Shown here one piece after another: positions 6,519 through 13,614 of a stretch of 13,614 nucleotides of DNA. The translations under genes and the position numbers were made by a program. The notes under the pieces were generated by a model that ran no database searches, was not told the origin of the DNA, and saw only the letters and a list, made by a program, of their open reading frames with translations. This DNA is from JBFJVZ01 sp041623895 (lineage in GTDB: Bacteria > Planctomycetota > Planctomycetia > Pirellulales > Pirellulaceae), in NCBI GenBank assembly GCA_041623895.1, contig JBFJVZ010000193.1:1-13614 (forward strand). The letters run 5' to 3'. How positions within the stretch are numbered: position 1 is the stretch's first letter; every line of letters begins with the position of its first letter.

Positions 6519-9275
6519 ATGTCGCTTGCTTGCTACCGTATGCCCGTGCGAAGATCCAGCCTGCTGGCACTCAGTCTCCTGTATTGCGCATCGCTTAGCG
6601 CAGCCGAGACGATTCGCTTCGAGTCTGATCTTGAACCTATCTTGCGTACTAGATGCTTTGCCTGTCATGGCGAAGCGAAGAAAAAAGGTGGACTCAGTTT
6701 GACATCGCTGGAGTCTCTGGCTGCAGGTGGTGAATCGGGCGCTGCGGTTGTCGCGGGCAAGCCGGACGAAAGCCGATTACTCCAGCTGGTCGTGGACGGC
6801 GATATGCCGCCGGAAGGCGAACCACTTTCGGCTGCACAGATCGACGCGTTGCGTCGTTGGATCGCAAATGGTTCGGAGCTACGCGAGCTCGAGCGAGCAG
6901 AGACGATCACCACGCATCAGATCATTCCCCTGATGTTGCTGCGCTGTACCGTTTGCCACGGTGGTCGTCGTCGCGAAGCGGATCTGGACTTGCGTACCAA
7001 GGCGGGGATGCTGGCCGGTGGCAAATCGGGCCCGGTGGTTGAGCCCGGCAAACCAGAGGAAAGCTTATTGATCAAAAAAGTTCGCGACCAGGAAATGCCG
7101 CCCCGCCGGCAACTGGTTTCGGCCAGCGTCAAGCCGATGACAACATCTGAATTGGCGTTGGTCGAGGCCTGGATTGCGGCCGGCTTGCCCGAAGCACGCA
7201 TCGGCCCCGACGTGGCAACGATCGAGCCTGACCCGTTGGTCACTCCCGAGGATCGCAAACATTGGGCGTTTCAGCCGCCGCGGGCACCGAAACCGCCCAC
7301 GCATCAATTGCGGCCTGCCGATCAACCGTTGGCGGAGAACGCAGTTGACGACTTCATCATGTCCAAGCGCAGGGAACATGGAATCGCGACGCCGAGCAGG
7401 GCTGACAAACGCGTTTTGATTCGGCGTGTTTACTTTGACTTGATTGGCTTGCCCCCCACGCCAGAACAAGTCGAGGCCTTCATCACTAGCGATGACCCCC
7501 GCGCTTACCAAAGTCTTGTTGATCGCTTGCTCGCGTCGCCTCGCTACGGCGAGCGGTGGGCAAGGCATTGGCTGGATGTGGCTGGCTACGCGGATTCAGA
7601 AGGCTCGCAAAATGAGGACCGCATCCGACCGAGAATGTGGCGTTATCGGGATTACGTGATCCGCGCTTTCAACAGCGACAAGCCATACAGTCGCTTTCTG
7701 CTGGAGCAGATCGCGGGAGACGAACTTGCGGATTACGAGTCTGCCGAAGTGATCTCGGAGGAAATCTATGACAACCTGGTTGCTACCGGATTCTTGCGGA
7801 CAACGCCTGACCGAACATTTGCGGACATCACCAACTTTGTCCCGGATCGTCTGGAACTGATTGCCGACGAGATTCAAGTGCTCGGTTCAGCCGTAATGGG
7901 ACTGACAATCCATTGCGCTCGTTGTCATTCGCACAAGTTTGATCCGATTCCCCAGCGTGATTACTACCGATTGGCGGCGACCTTGAAAGACGCGTTGGAC
8001 GAGCATGACTGGCTGGGGCCTCAAGACCGCTTGCTGAACTTCGTCACCACCGCCGAGCGCGAGTCCTGGGAACAGCACGAAGCCGCCATTGATGTCAAAA
8101 TTGCTCCCCTCCAACAGCAGCTTGACTCTGAACAGGATGGCGACGCGAAAAAGAAGCTGGAGATGAGCATCCAGCAACTCGAAGAAAAGCGAAAGCCGGA
8201 GCCGCGGATCCGGGCGCTGTGGTCTCGCGGGCAGCCTTCTCCCACATACATCTTGAAACGCGGGAACTATCGAACACCTGGTCACGAAGTAGGTCCGGGA
8301 GTACCAAGCATGCTGACCGACGGCCAAACTCCGTTTGACGTCAAGCCTCCTTGGCCCGATGCAAAACAAACGGGCCGGCGATTGGCGCTGGCCCGCTGGT
8401 TGACTCAGCCACATCATCCCTTGACGGCAAGAGTCATCGTCAACCGCATCTGGAAACATCACTTTGGACAGGCGCTGGTCGCAACGCCCGGTAACTTTGG
8501 CGTTGCCGGCGCCAAGCCCACTCATCCCCAGTTACTCGATTGGTTGGCTGTGGAATTCATGCGGCAAGGGTGGAGCATCAAACGTTTGCATCGATTGATT
8601 CTCACGTCGCACACTTATCGGATCTCATCGCAAGTCACGCCCGAGTCGCTGACCTCTGATCCCGACAACCGTTTCTATTCCCGTATGCCTGTGCGGCGAC
8701 TGGAAGCCGAGGCGCTGCGAGATTCTTTGTTGTTTGTGGCGGACCAGTTGAGCGGCGCGGCGTTCGGCCCGCCCGACGACGTCAATTCTCGCGAGGATGG
8801 ATTGGTCACGTCGCAGCCACAAGCGGGAGGGTGGCGGCGCAGCATTTACGTGTTGCATCGTCGCACGAAGCTGCCCACGCTGCTGGAGAGTTTTGATTCG
8901 CCGCAGATGGGTCCAAACTGCCTGGATCGAGACGAATCGATTGTCGCGCCGCAGGCATTGCACTTGCTGAACGATGCGATGATCTATCAGCTTGCCGGTC
9001 GGTTTGCCGAGCGAATCGAACGTGAAACCGGTGATGATGTCCAAACGCAGATTCACCGTGTTTACTCGATCGCTTTGGGGCGGAAGCCAACGTCGGCTGA
9101 AACCAAGGTAGCCAGCCAAACGCTCCGCGAACTAAAGCGCCGCTGGCTGGATAAACTGAATGATCAGGCTGACCGCGAAAGACAGGCTGGCCTAGAACCA
9201 CAGGCAGCTCACCGTGCTTTGACGAATTTTTGTCATGCCATCATGAATTCAGCTGCGTTCCTTTATGTTGATTAG
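6519..9275 (+). CDS. PSCyt1-PSCyt1-DUF1549-DUF1553 protein (planctomycete cytochrome C-like)
   Basis: A 918-residue exported protein of the large planctomycete PSCyt1/PSD1 family. A signal peptide spans residues 1 to about 29 (core LLALSLLYCASLSAAE). Two cytochrome c-like PSCyt1 modules follow, with CFACH at C46-H50 and CTVCH at C143-H147, each ending in an 'MPP' block. DUF1549 runs from about residue 270 to 495 and contains a third CxxCH (CARCHSHKFDPI, C466-H470). A charged, probably coiled-coil stretch lies near 515-560, and DUF1553 runs from about 620 to 895. Haem c attachment in the periplasm is plausible for the CxxCH motifs. The function is unproven, though the family is often linked to polysaccharide degradation clusters. 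ATG 6519 was chosen; ATG 6540 gives a tighter signal peptide, and TTG 6477 is less likely. No strong ribosome binding site marks any of them. It is followed after two bases by the DUF1501 gene. Confidence 0.92.
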   Translation: MSLACYRMPVRRSSLLALSLLYCASLSAAETIRFESDLEPILRTRCFACHGEAKKKGGLSLTSLESLAAGGESGAAVVAGKPDESRLLQLVVDGDMPPEGEPLSAAQIDALRRWIANGSELRELERAETITTHQIIPLMLLRCTVCHGGRRREADLDLRTKAGMLAGGKSGPVVEPGKPEESLLIKKVRDQEMPPRRQLVSASVKPMTTSELALVEAWIAAGLPEARIGPDVATIEPDPLVTPEDRKHWAFQPPRAPKPPTHQLRPADQPLAENAVDDFIMSKRREHGIATPSRADKRVLIRRVYFDLIGLPPTPEQVEAFITSDDPRAYQSLVDRLLASPRYGERWARHWLDVAGYADSEGSQNEDRIRPRMWRYRDYVIRAFNSDKPYSRFLLEQIAGDELADYESAEVISEEIYDNLVATGFLRTTPDRTFADITNFVPDRLELIADEIQVLGSAVMGLTIHCARCHSHKFDPIPQRDYYRLAATLKDALDEHDWLGPQDRLLNFVTTAERESWEQHEAAIDVKIAPLQQQLDSEQDGDAKKKLEMSIQQLEEKRKPEPRIRALWSRGQPSPTYILKRGNYRTPGHEVGPGVPSMLTDGQTPFDVKPPWPDAKQTGRRLALARWLTQPHHPLTARVIVNRIWKHHFGQALVATPGNFGVAGAKPTHPQLLDWLAVEFMRQGWSIKRLHRLILTSHTYRISSQVTPESLTSDPDNRFYSRMPVRRLEAEALRDSLLFVADQLSGAAFGPPDDVNSREDGLVTSQPQAGGWRRSIYVLHRRTKLPTLLESFDSPQMGPNCLDRDESIVAPQALHLLNDAMIYQLAGRFAERIERETGDDVQTQIHRVYSIALGRKPTSAETKVASQTLRELKRRWLDKLNDQADRERQAGLEPQAAHRALTNFCHAIMNSAAFLYVD

Positions 9276-9277
9276 TA

Positions 9278-10711
9278 ATGAATCGCACACCTTCACTGAC
9301 GCGCCGAGGCCTTTTCCAGCAACTGGGTAGCGGGCTATATGCAGCGGCGCTCACGCAGATGCTCGGGCAAGATGTCTACGGCGGCGTCAGAACGGCATTC
9401 GATACCAGGCCGCGAGTACCTCACCATCATGCGAAAGCAAAAGCCGTCATTCATCTGTTCATGAATGGCGGACCGAGCCAGATGGATTTGTTTGATCCAA
9501 AACCGGAATTGAGCAAGCGGCACGGCGAGGATTACTTCGAGAAGATTGCCGGCGAAGTTGAGTTTCCGCAAGCGGCCGGCGCGTTGATGAAGTGCCCTTT
9601 CAAATTCGCACGTCACGGCGATGCGGGGATTTGGGTTTCGGATGTGATGCCGCACTTTGCCAGGCACGTCGATAAAGTCTCAATGATTCGCTCGATGTAC
9701 ACGACCAACCTGACCCACGAACCGGCACTTTATAAAATTCATTCGGGCAGCGAATTCATCGGTCGGCCGACACTCGGTGCCTGGGTCGCGTATGGATTGG
9801 GGACGGAGAATCAAAATCTTCCGGCTTATGTCGTGCTCGATGATCCGCTCGGCCTGCCGGTCAACGGCATCGACAATTGGGCTTCGGGCTACTTGCCGCC
9901 CGTTTATCAGGGCACTCGATTCCGCGCCACGGGTTCGCCGGTGTTGAACCTGAAACCGGGATTCGAAGAGCCCGAGTCGATTACACAGCTCGAGCGGCAA
10001 TTGATTGCCAGGCTCGATAAGCTGCATCAAAGTCAACGTCCACACCTGCCACAGCTTGACGCGCGAATTTCAACTTATGAGTTGGCTGCACGAATGCAAA
10101 TCGAAGCCAGCGATTCGCTCGACCTTTCTCAAGAGACGCAGGCCACCTTAAACATGTACGGCATCAACGAAAAGAACACTGAATCCTACGGCCGGCGTTG
10201 CCTGATCGCGCGGCGCTTGGTCGAACGCGGTGTTCGCTTCGTCCAGCTTTTCATCAATAGCCAGATTTGGGATAACCACAGCAACATTGGCACCAGCCTG
10301 AAAGAAGCCTGCGACAGAACGGACAAACCGATTGCCGGCTTGCTGGCAGATCTGGCCCAGCGCGGCTTGCTCAGTGAAACGCTTGTGATGTGGGGCGGAG
10401 AAATGGGACGGCTGCCAATTGCACAGCTACCGGACGACAAGAATCCCGCCAAAGCGGGCCGCGATCACAATAAGAATGCGATTTGCACGTGGATGGCCGG
10501 CGGGGGTGTCAAAAGTGGGTTCACTCTTGGGCAGACGGATGAACTTGGTTTTGCTGCCGTCGCAGACCGCGTCAGCGTTGAAGATTGGCACGCCACGATG
10601 CTGCACTTGCTTGGACTGCACCACCAGGAATTGTTTATCGAGCGCAACGGCCTCAACGAACGACTCACCGGCGTCACAGAGCCACGGATTGTTCGCGAAT
10701 TGATCGCTTGA
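9278..10711 (+). CDS. DUF1501 family protein (exported, alkaline phosphatase/sulfatase-like fold)
   Basis: A 477-residue protein of the DUF1501 family. The N-terminus has a twin arginine (LTRRGLFQQLGSGLYAAAL, residues 7-25), suggesting Tat export. Family blocks are 'HLFMNGGPSQMDLFDPKP' (59-76), LTHEPALYKIHSGSEF (145-160), WDNH (331-334), MWGGEMGRLP (371-380) and GRDHN (394-398). The histidine and aspartate clusters resemble the metal site of the alkaline phosphatase/sulfatase superfamily, to which DUF1501 is related. No enzyme activity is established for this gene. The length is normal for the family. The start is two bases after the stop of the PSCyt1 gene with no clear ribosome binding site, so translation is probably coupled. 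DUF1549/DUF1553 and DUF1501 genes occur as pairs throughout planctomycetes and are presumed to act together. Confidence 0.93.
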   Translation: MNRTPSLTRRGLFQQLGSGLYAAALTQMLGQDVYGGVRTAFDTRPRVPHHHAKAKAVIHLFMNGGPSQMDLFDPKPELSKRHGEDYFEKIAGEVEFPQAAGALMKCPFKFARHGDAGIWVSDVMPHFARHVDKVSMIRSMYTTNLTHEPALYKIHSGSEFIGRPTLGAWVAYGLGTENQNLPAYVVLDDPLGLPVNGIDNWASGYLPPVYQGTRFRATGSPVLNLKPGFEEPESITQLERQLIARLDKLHQSQRPHLPQLDARISTYELAARMQIEASDSLDLSQETQATLNMYGINEKNTESYGRRCLIARRLVERGVRFVQLFINSQIWDNHSNIGTSLKEACDRTDKPIAGLLADLAQRGLLSETLVMWGGEMGRLPIAQLPDDKNPAKAGRDHNKNAICTWMAGGGVKSGFTLGQTDELGFAAVADRVSVEDWHATMLHLLGLHHQELFIERNGLNERLTGVTEPRIVRELIA

Positions 10712-10723
10712 AAGCTGCCATCC

Positions 10724-12625
10724 ATGACTGTCTGCGAGGAAGACAAATTACCGATTCAATTCGACCGCACGATCAATGCACGTGAAGATTATCTTCAGTT
10801 ACAGCGAACACACGAGCATCGTCGAAAAGAATTCGAATCATCACGCATAAGATGGCGCGCGACGCGCATCGGCCTGATGATTATTCTGCTCGGACTCGTG
10901 GCCGTTTCGTTGCATTTTTCCTTGCTTGCTCTGTTTTCGATTCTGCTGTGCGTGCTCGTTGGATTCACCCTGATCACGGCGGCATCGGGACTGGAGGAAC
11001 GAGCCGAGTCGCGGCAACGCAGTGAGGAAATCGCGATCGCGCTGAGTGAAGCCTCGGTCGCGCGAATCGATCATCGCTGGCACGAGTTCCCGGTACCTGA
11101 AGTCAGCAAAGCTTTTCAGAAGTCACCGCTGGCCATCGACCTTGACTTGTTCGGGTCAGCCTCGGTGATGCAGCGAATCAGTGTGGCTGAATCCACAACG
11201 GGAAGAGAGACCCTGGCAAGTTGGTTGTTGGAGCCGGCCGGGCCCGACGAAATTCTCGAGCGTCAAGGTGTCGTGGGGGTGCTGGCACGGCAACCGGATT
11301 GGCGGTTCCAACTTCAGCTACGATGTGCTGCCGTCGAACGCTGTACGGGGCAGACGAGTCGCTTGATTGATTGGGCGGAATCTGCCGAGTCTCGCGCGCT
11401 GCACTCAGTGCTGGATCCTTACTGCAAGTGCGTGCCGCTGCTTGGCATCGCGGTCGTGGCACTGCTGCTGGTCGATCTCAATCTGTTCGCCGCCGCAGCG
11501 ATCTCGTTGCTAGCGGTTAATTTCATTGTCACGATCATTTCTTCTGGCGACGTCCACCAGCACTTTCGCCGTCTTTCCGTGGGGCCGTTCTCGGCGTCAT
11601 TCCAGCCGATATCGAATGCGTTTGCTCATCTTCGCGATGCGCAGGGGTTGAAAGACCTAATGCCTGAAGCAGTTGATGCGGGCAGGCAAGCCGCTACAGC
11701 CTTACGACGGCTCGAGCGGCTGCATGCATTGGGATCACTCTCCAGTAACGTGCTGACGATGGTTTACATCTATCTGCCTCTACAAGCATTCTTGTTGTGG
11801 GATCAGCAACTGTATCGGTTGGCACGCAAGTGGAGAACCGAGTGTGGCTCGGAGGTCTTTGGGTGGTTCCGAATGTTGGGGAAAACCGAAGCCTTAAGTT
11901 CCTTGGCGGGCGTTGCCTACGAAAATCCGCAATGGCAATTCCCCCTGATTACTTCCGCAAGTTCGCCTGAGTTCAGTTCCGAAAATCTTGGTCATCCGCT
12001 GATTCCGGAATCAGAGCGGGTTCTGAATGACGTTTCCTTTGGCCCCCCGGGTACGCTGCTGCTGATCACAGGTTCGAACATGGGCGGCAAGAGCACCATC
12101 TTGCGAGCGGTCGGTGTGGCCGTGGTGCTGGCTCAAGCTGGATCGCCCTGCTGCTGCAGCAAGCTAACGATGTCGCCGCTGGAGTTGTTGACCAGTATTA
12201 AAGCTTCTGACTCCCTCGCACACTCGATGTCCCTGTTCATGGCTCAATTGTTGAGCATCAAGAATGTCGTGGATCGGCTGAAGCATGGCCTCGCCAACCA
12301 GCAGACGGCGCCGATCATGTACTTGCTGGATGAGATTTTGAACGGGACCAACACCGCGGACCGCCGGGTAATCGTGGAGCAACTGATTGGATTCACACTC
12401 AATTGTCGTGCCATTGGCGCGATGACAACGCATGATCTTGATTTGCCACGTGAATCATCGCATGCGCGGTCCATTCGTTGTTTGTACATGGGGCATCAGG
12501 CCGCAGGTGCTAACGGATCTGACGAACTGCACTTCGATTACAAGCTGCGCAGCGGGATTTCCACCGCAGGCAGCGCCGTCGTGCTCGCGCGAATGTTAGG
12601 ATTAAACCCCAGTGACGATCAGTAA
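10724..12625 (+). CDS. Membrane-anchored MutS-family ATPase
   Basis: A 633-residue protein with the C-terminal ATPase of the MutS/ABC class. Walker A is GSNMGGKST (450-458), Walker B is MYLLDEILNGTN (532-543) and the switch histidine is in 'MTTHD' (567-571). The 'DEIL.GTN' form is typical of the membrane-bound MutS-like subfamily, not of MutS1 (usually DEIGRGT). Hydrophobic hairpins at about 48-88 and 235-273, and one segment near 342-359, predict membrane anchoring. The MutS lever/clamp core is reduced to residues 130-230 and 290-400. The mismatch-recognition domain with its Phe-x-Glu motif is absent. In the signature loop (SDSLAHSMSLFMAQL, 495-509) the position normally Gly is Ser501 and the following acidic residue is Gln508. 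It starts 12 bases after the DUF1501 stop, so it may be co-transcribed. Function is unknown; classical mismatch repair is unlikely. Confidence 0.88.
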   Translation: MTVCEEDKLPIQFDRTINAREDYLQLQRTHEHRRKEFESSRIRWRATRIGLMIILLGLVAVSLHFSLLALFSILLCVLVGFTLITAASGLEERAESRQRSEEIAIALSEASVARIDHRWHEFPVPEVSKAFQKSPLAIDLDLFGSASVMQRISVAESTTGRETLASWLLEPAGPDEILERQGVVGVLARQPDWRFQLQLRCAAVERCTGQTSRLIDWAESAESRALHSVLDPYCKCVPLLGIAVVALLLVDLNLFAAAAISLLAVNFIVTIISSGDVHQHFRRLSVGPFSASFQPISNAFAHLRDAQGLKDLMPEAVDAGRQAATALRRLERLHALGSLSSNVLTMVYIYLPLQAFLLWDQQLYRLARKWRTECGSEVFGWFRMLGKTEALSSLAGVAYENPQWQFPLITSASSPEFSSENLGHPLIPESERVLNDVSFGPPGTLLLITGSNMGGKSTILRAVGVAVVLAQAGSPCCCSKLTMSPLELLTSIKASDSLAHSMSLFMAQLLSIKNVVDRLKHGLANQQTAPIMYLLDEILNGTNTADRRVIVEQLIGFTLNCRAIGAMTTHDLDLPRESSHARSIRCLYMGHQAAGANGSDELHFDYKLRSGISTAGSAVVLARMLGLNPSDDQ

Positions 12626-12678
12626 TGCTGATCCATGCGCCGAAACCAACGCCAAAGCGATGACTTCAGTCAGCGAAG

Positions 12679-12695
12679 TTAGGGGACAGGGGATT
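12679..12695 (+). repeat. GGGGACAGG-type intergenic repeat element (candidate)
   Basis: TTAGGGGACAGGGGATT resembles the short 'GGGGACAGG' elements associated in many bacteria with REP-associated tyrosine transposases. A related copy, CCGGGGGACAGGCAC, lies at 4551-4565 upstream of the kinase. The shared core is only nine bases, so homology is unproven from this window alone. Confidence 0.3.
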
Positions 12696-12708
12696 TCGCC
12701 TGGCTTGC

Positions 12709-12726
12709 AAAAAAACCCCGTGTTTT
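12709..12726 (-). terminator. Terminator-like hairpin downstream of the tRNA-Leu remnant
   Basis: On the minus strand, AAAAC-ACGGG-GTTTT forms a 5-bp stem and 5-base loop that runs into seven consecutive Ts. It begins six bases after the tRNA 3' end. The stem is weak (one G-C pair), but the position fits the original terminator of a tRNA-Leu gene. Confidence 0.35.
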
Positions 12727-12731
12727 CCCTG

Positions 12732-12787
12732 TGCGGACGAAAGGATTTGAACCTCCACGTCCTCGGGCGGACACTGGATCCTGAATC
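12732..12787 (-). pseudogene. 3' fragment of a tRNA-Leu(CAG) gene, possible attachment site
   Basis: Read on the minus strand, this matches the distal part of a bacterial tRNA-Leu. The anticodon loop TTCAGGA has anticodon CAG at 12783-12781. Then come the 3' anticodon stem TCCAG, a long class II variable arm (GTCC-GCCCGA-GGAC), the T arm (GGAGG, loop TTCAAAT, CCTTT) and the 3' acceptor strand CGTCCGC with discriminator A at 12732. The 5' half is missing: the 5' anticodon stem should read CTGGA but reads ACAGA, no D arm follows, and no GCGGACG acceptor strand is found upstream. CCA is not encoded. It therefore cannot be a working tRNA. A duplicated tRNA 3' end of this kind is the typical scar (attR) of an element integrated into a tRNA gene. 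Confidence 0.75.
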
Positions 12788-12842
12788 TGTGATGCTCACG
12801 TTGGTTCTAGTGTAACATTGGATTGGAAACGACCTTCCGATT

Positions 12843-12846
12843 GAGG
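12843..12846 (+). promoter_or_regulatory. Ribosome binding site of the TPR gene
   Basis: GAGG lies 10 bases before ATG 12857, within TTGAGGAAAG. It fixes the start, which also gives a good signal peptide. Confidence 0.5.
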
Positions 12847-12856
12847 AAAGCATTTT

Positions 12857-13614
12857 ATGCCGAGTAGTACTTTGAAGGGTATAGCGAACAGGCATCGCCT
12901 GCTGATGGCGTTGTGTGTATCCCTGCTCGCCACACCGTTGTTTGCGCAAGAGACTGTCGATCCCGCGCTAGAACTTTATTATTCAGCCAATGCGGTTTAC
13001 AACCGCAAGCAGTATCCGCTCGCGATTCCGATCTACAACGAGTTCCTTAGCAAGCACGGCAAGCATGAGAAATCGCAGCTTGCTCGCTACGGACTGGGCA
13101 TGTGCCAATTTGCGCTGAAGGAGTACGACCAGGCAATTCCCCAGTTTGAGGCCCTGCTGGAGGAGAAGAATCTCGATGCAAAAATATCCCGAGAACGCCT
13201 GTTGTTACTGCACGCACAGTGTTTGCTGTTCACCAATCAAAAAGACGAAGCATTAAAGCGGCTCCTCGCGTCGGCCGATACGTTCAAGCCAGGCGTCTAT
13301 CGCACAGGCGTTTTGGCGGCGATCAGCGATCTCTATTTTTCTAAAAGCGATTGGCCCAACACGATCTCTTGGGCCAAGCAACTGCGCGAGGCGAATCCCA
13401 GCCCGGCACAATCGATTCGCGCGGGATATCAAGAAGGCTATGCACTCTACCAGCTCAATAAGTTGCCGGAGGCGATCGCGATTCTAGACGAAACAAAGGC
13501 CCAGGCGGTTGCAGCGAAAGATGAAGCTTGGACGACGCGAATTGGTCAACTGCTTGGTGAATGCCATATCTCCAATCGGGATCTCGACAAAGCCGAGGCC
13601 TTTTTGCAGGCGAC
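12857..13614 (+). CDS. Secreted TPR-repeat protein, N-terminal part
   Basis: The frame is open from ATG 12857 to the right edge of the window (252 complete codons), so the C-terminus is not seen. A signal peptide covers residues 1 to about 31 (MALCVSLLATPLFAQ core with cleavage after AxA-like 'LFA'). The rest is helical and repeats with TPR character: AVYNRKQYPLAIPIYNEFL (about 46-64), ARYGLGMCQFALKEYDQAIP (76-95), QEGYALYQLNKLPEAIAIL (194-212) and GECHISNRDLDKAEAFLQA. TPR arrays mediate protein-protein contacts. Planctomycetes have many exported TPR proteins of unknown role, and outer-membrane assembly or energy-transducing (Tol/Ton-linked) roles are possible. The gene starts just after the tRNA-Leu fragment. 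Confidence 0.85.
   Translation, partial: MPSSTLKGIANRHRLLMALCVSLLATPLFAQETVDPALELYYSANAVYNRKQYPLAIPIYNEFLSKHGKHEKSQLARYGLGMCQFALKEYDQAIPQFEALLEEKNLDAKISRERLLLLHAQCLLFTNQKDEALKRLLASADTFKPGVYRTGVLAAISDLYFSKSDWPNTISWAKQLREANPSPAQSIRAGYQEGYALYQLNKLPEAIAILDETKAQAVAAKDEAWTTRIGQLLGECHISNRDLDKAEAFLQA

Larger units (their letters stand above)
12626..12856. other. Intergenic region with a tRNA remnant and a GGGGACAGG element
   Basis: This region holds, from left to right, a TTAGGGGACAGGGGATT element (12679-12695), an A/T-rich hairpin with a T run on the minus strand, and a truncated tRNA-Leu on the minus strand. The remainder (about 12788-12842) is the leader of the TPR gene; I see no clear promoter pair there. 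No protein gene is supported: a 67-codon + strand frame across it is the antisense of the tRNA. Confidence 0.6.

Noticed and set aside
7887..8525. A 212-codon minus-strand frame inside the PSCyt1 gene
   Set aside because: It lies wholly within the DUF1549/DUF1553 coding frame, which has conserved family motifs throughout, and it shows no domain of its own.
12612..12815. A 67-codon + strand reading frame in the gap after the MutS-like gene
   Set aside because: Its middle (CGRKDLNLHVLGR, then LDPES) is the antisense translation of the tRNA-Leu 3' half, a well-known false gene call. It also overlaps the end of the MutS-like gene.
1..13614. CRISPR array, rRNA, complete tRNA or insertion sequence
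   Set aside because: I saw no regularly spaced repeats, no rRNA-like sequence, no complete cloverleaf and no transposase gene on either strand.

Overview
The window most likely comes from a planctomycete of the Pirellulales/Rhodopirellula type. The strongest evidence is the adjacent pair of a PSCyt1-DUF1549-DUF1553 protein and a DUF1501 protein, a hallmark paralogous set of that phylum. Signal-peptide or Tat-exported hydrolases, a secreted TPR protein and weak Shine-Dalgarno sequences fit the same picture. The assignment rests on gene families only; no 16S or other marker gene is present.

Left part (1-4359): the 3' end of an M19 (renal/membrane dipeptidase family) gene on the + strand meets a minus-strand unit end to end, with one base between the two stop codons. 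The minus-strand unit has two genes. The upstream one encodes a 981-residue exported protein that joins a calcineurin-like metallophosphoesterase to a CocE/NonD-type alpha/beta hydrolase. The downstream one encodes a Tat-exported amidohydrolase of the amidohydrolase-2 family. Together they look like an extracytoplasmic hydrolysis unit whose substrate I cannot name.

Middle (4360-6518): a short divergent promoter region separates that unit from a + strand MASE1-type membrane histidine kinase. Directly after the kinase stop codon lies a roughly 43-codon stretch that aligns without gaps to the start of a FixJ-type receiver domain. This suggests that the cognate response regulator has decayed and the kinase is now an orphan.

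Right part (6519-12625): three + strand genes, closely spaced and probably co-transcribed. They are PSCyt1(x2)-DUF1549-DUF1553, then DUF1501, then a membrane-anchored MutS-family ATPase. The first two are presumed to act together outside the cytoplasm; their biochemical role is not firmly established. The MutS-like protein has at least two predicted membrane hairpins and an altered signature loop, so it is unlikely to be an ordinary mismatch-repair MutS.

Right edge (12626-13614): a 231-base gap contains the 3' part of a tRNA-Leu(CAG) gene on the minus strand, from the anticodon loop to the discriminator base, with a terminator-like T run after it. The 5' part is missing, which is the usual footprint of an integrative element's attachment site. 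By orientation, any such element would lie to the right. The window ends inside a secreted TPR-repeat protein gene on that side.
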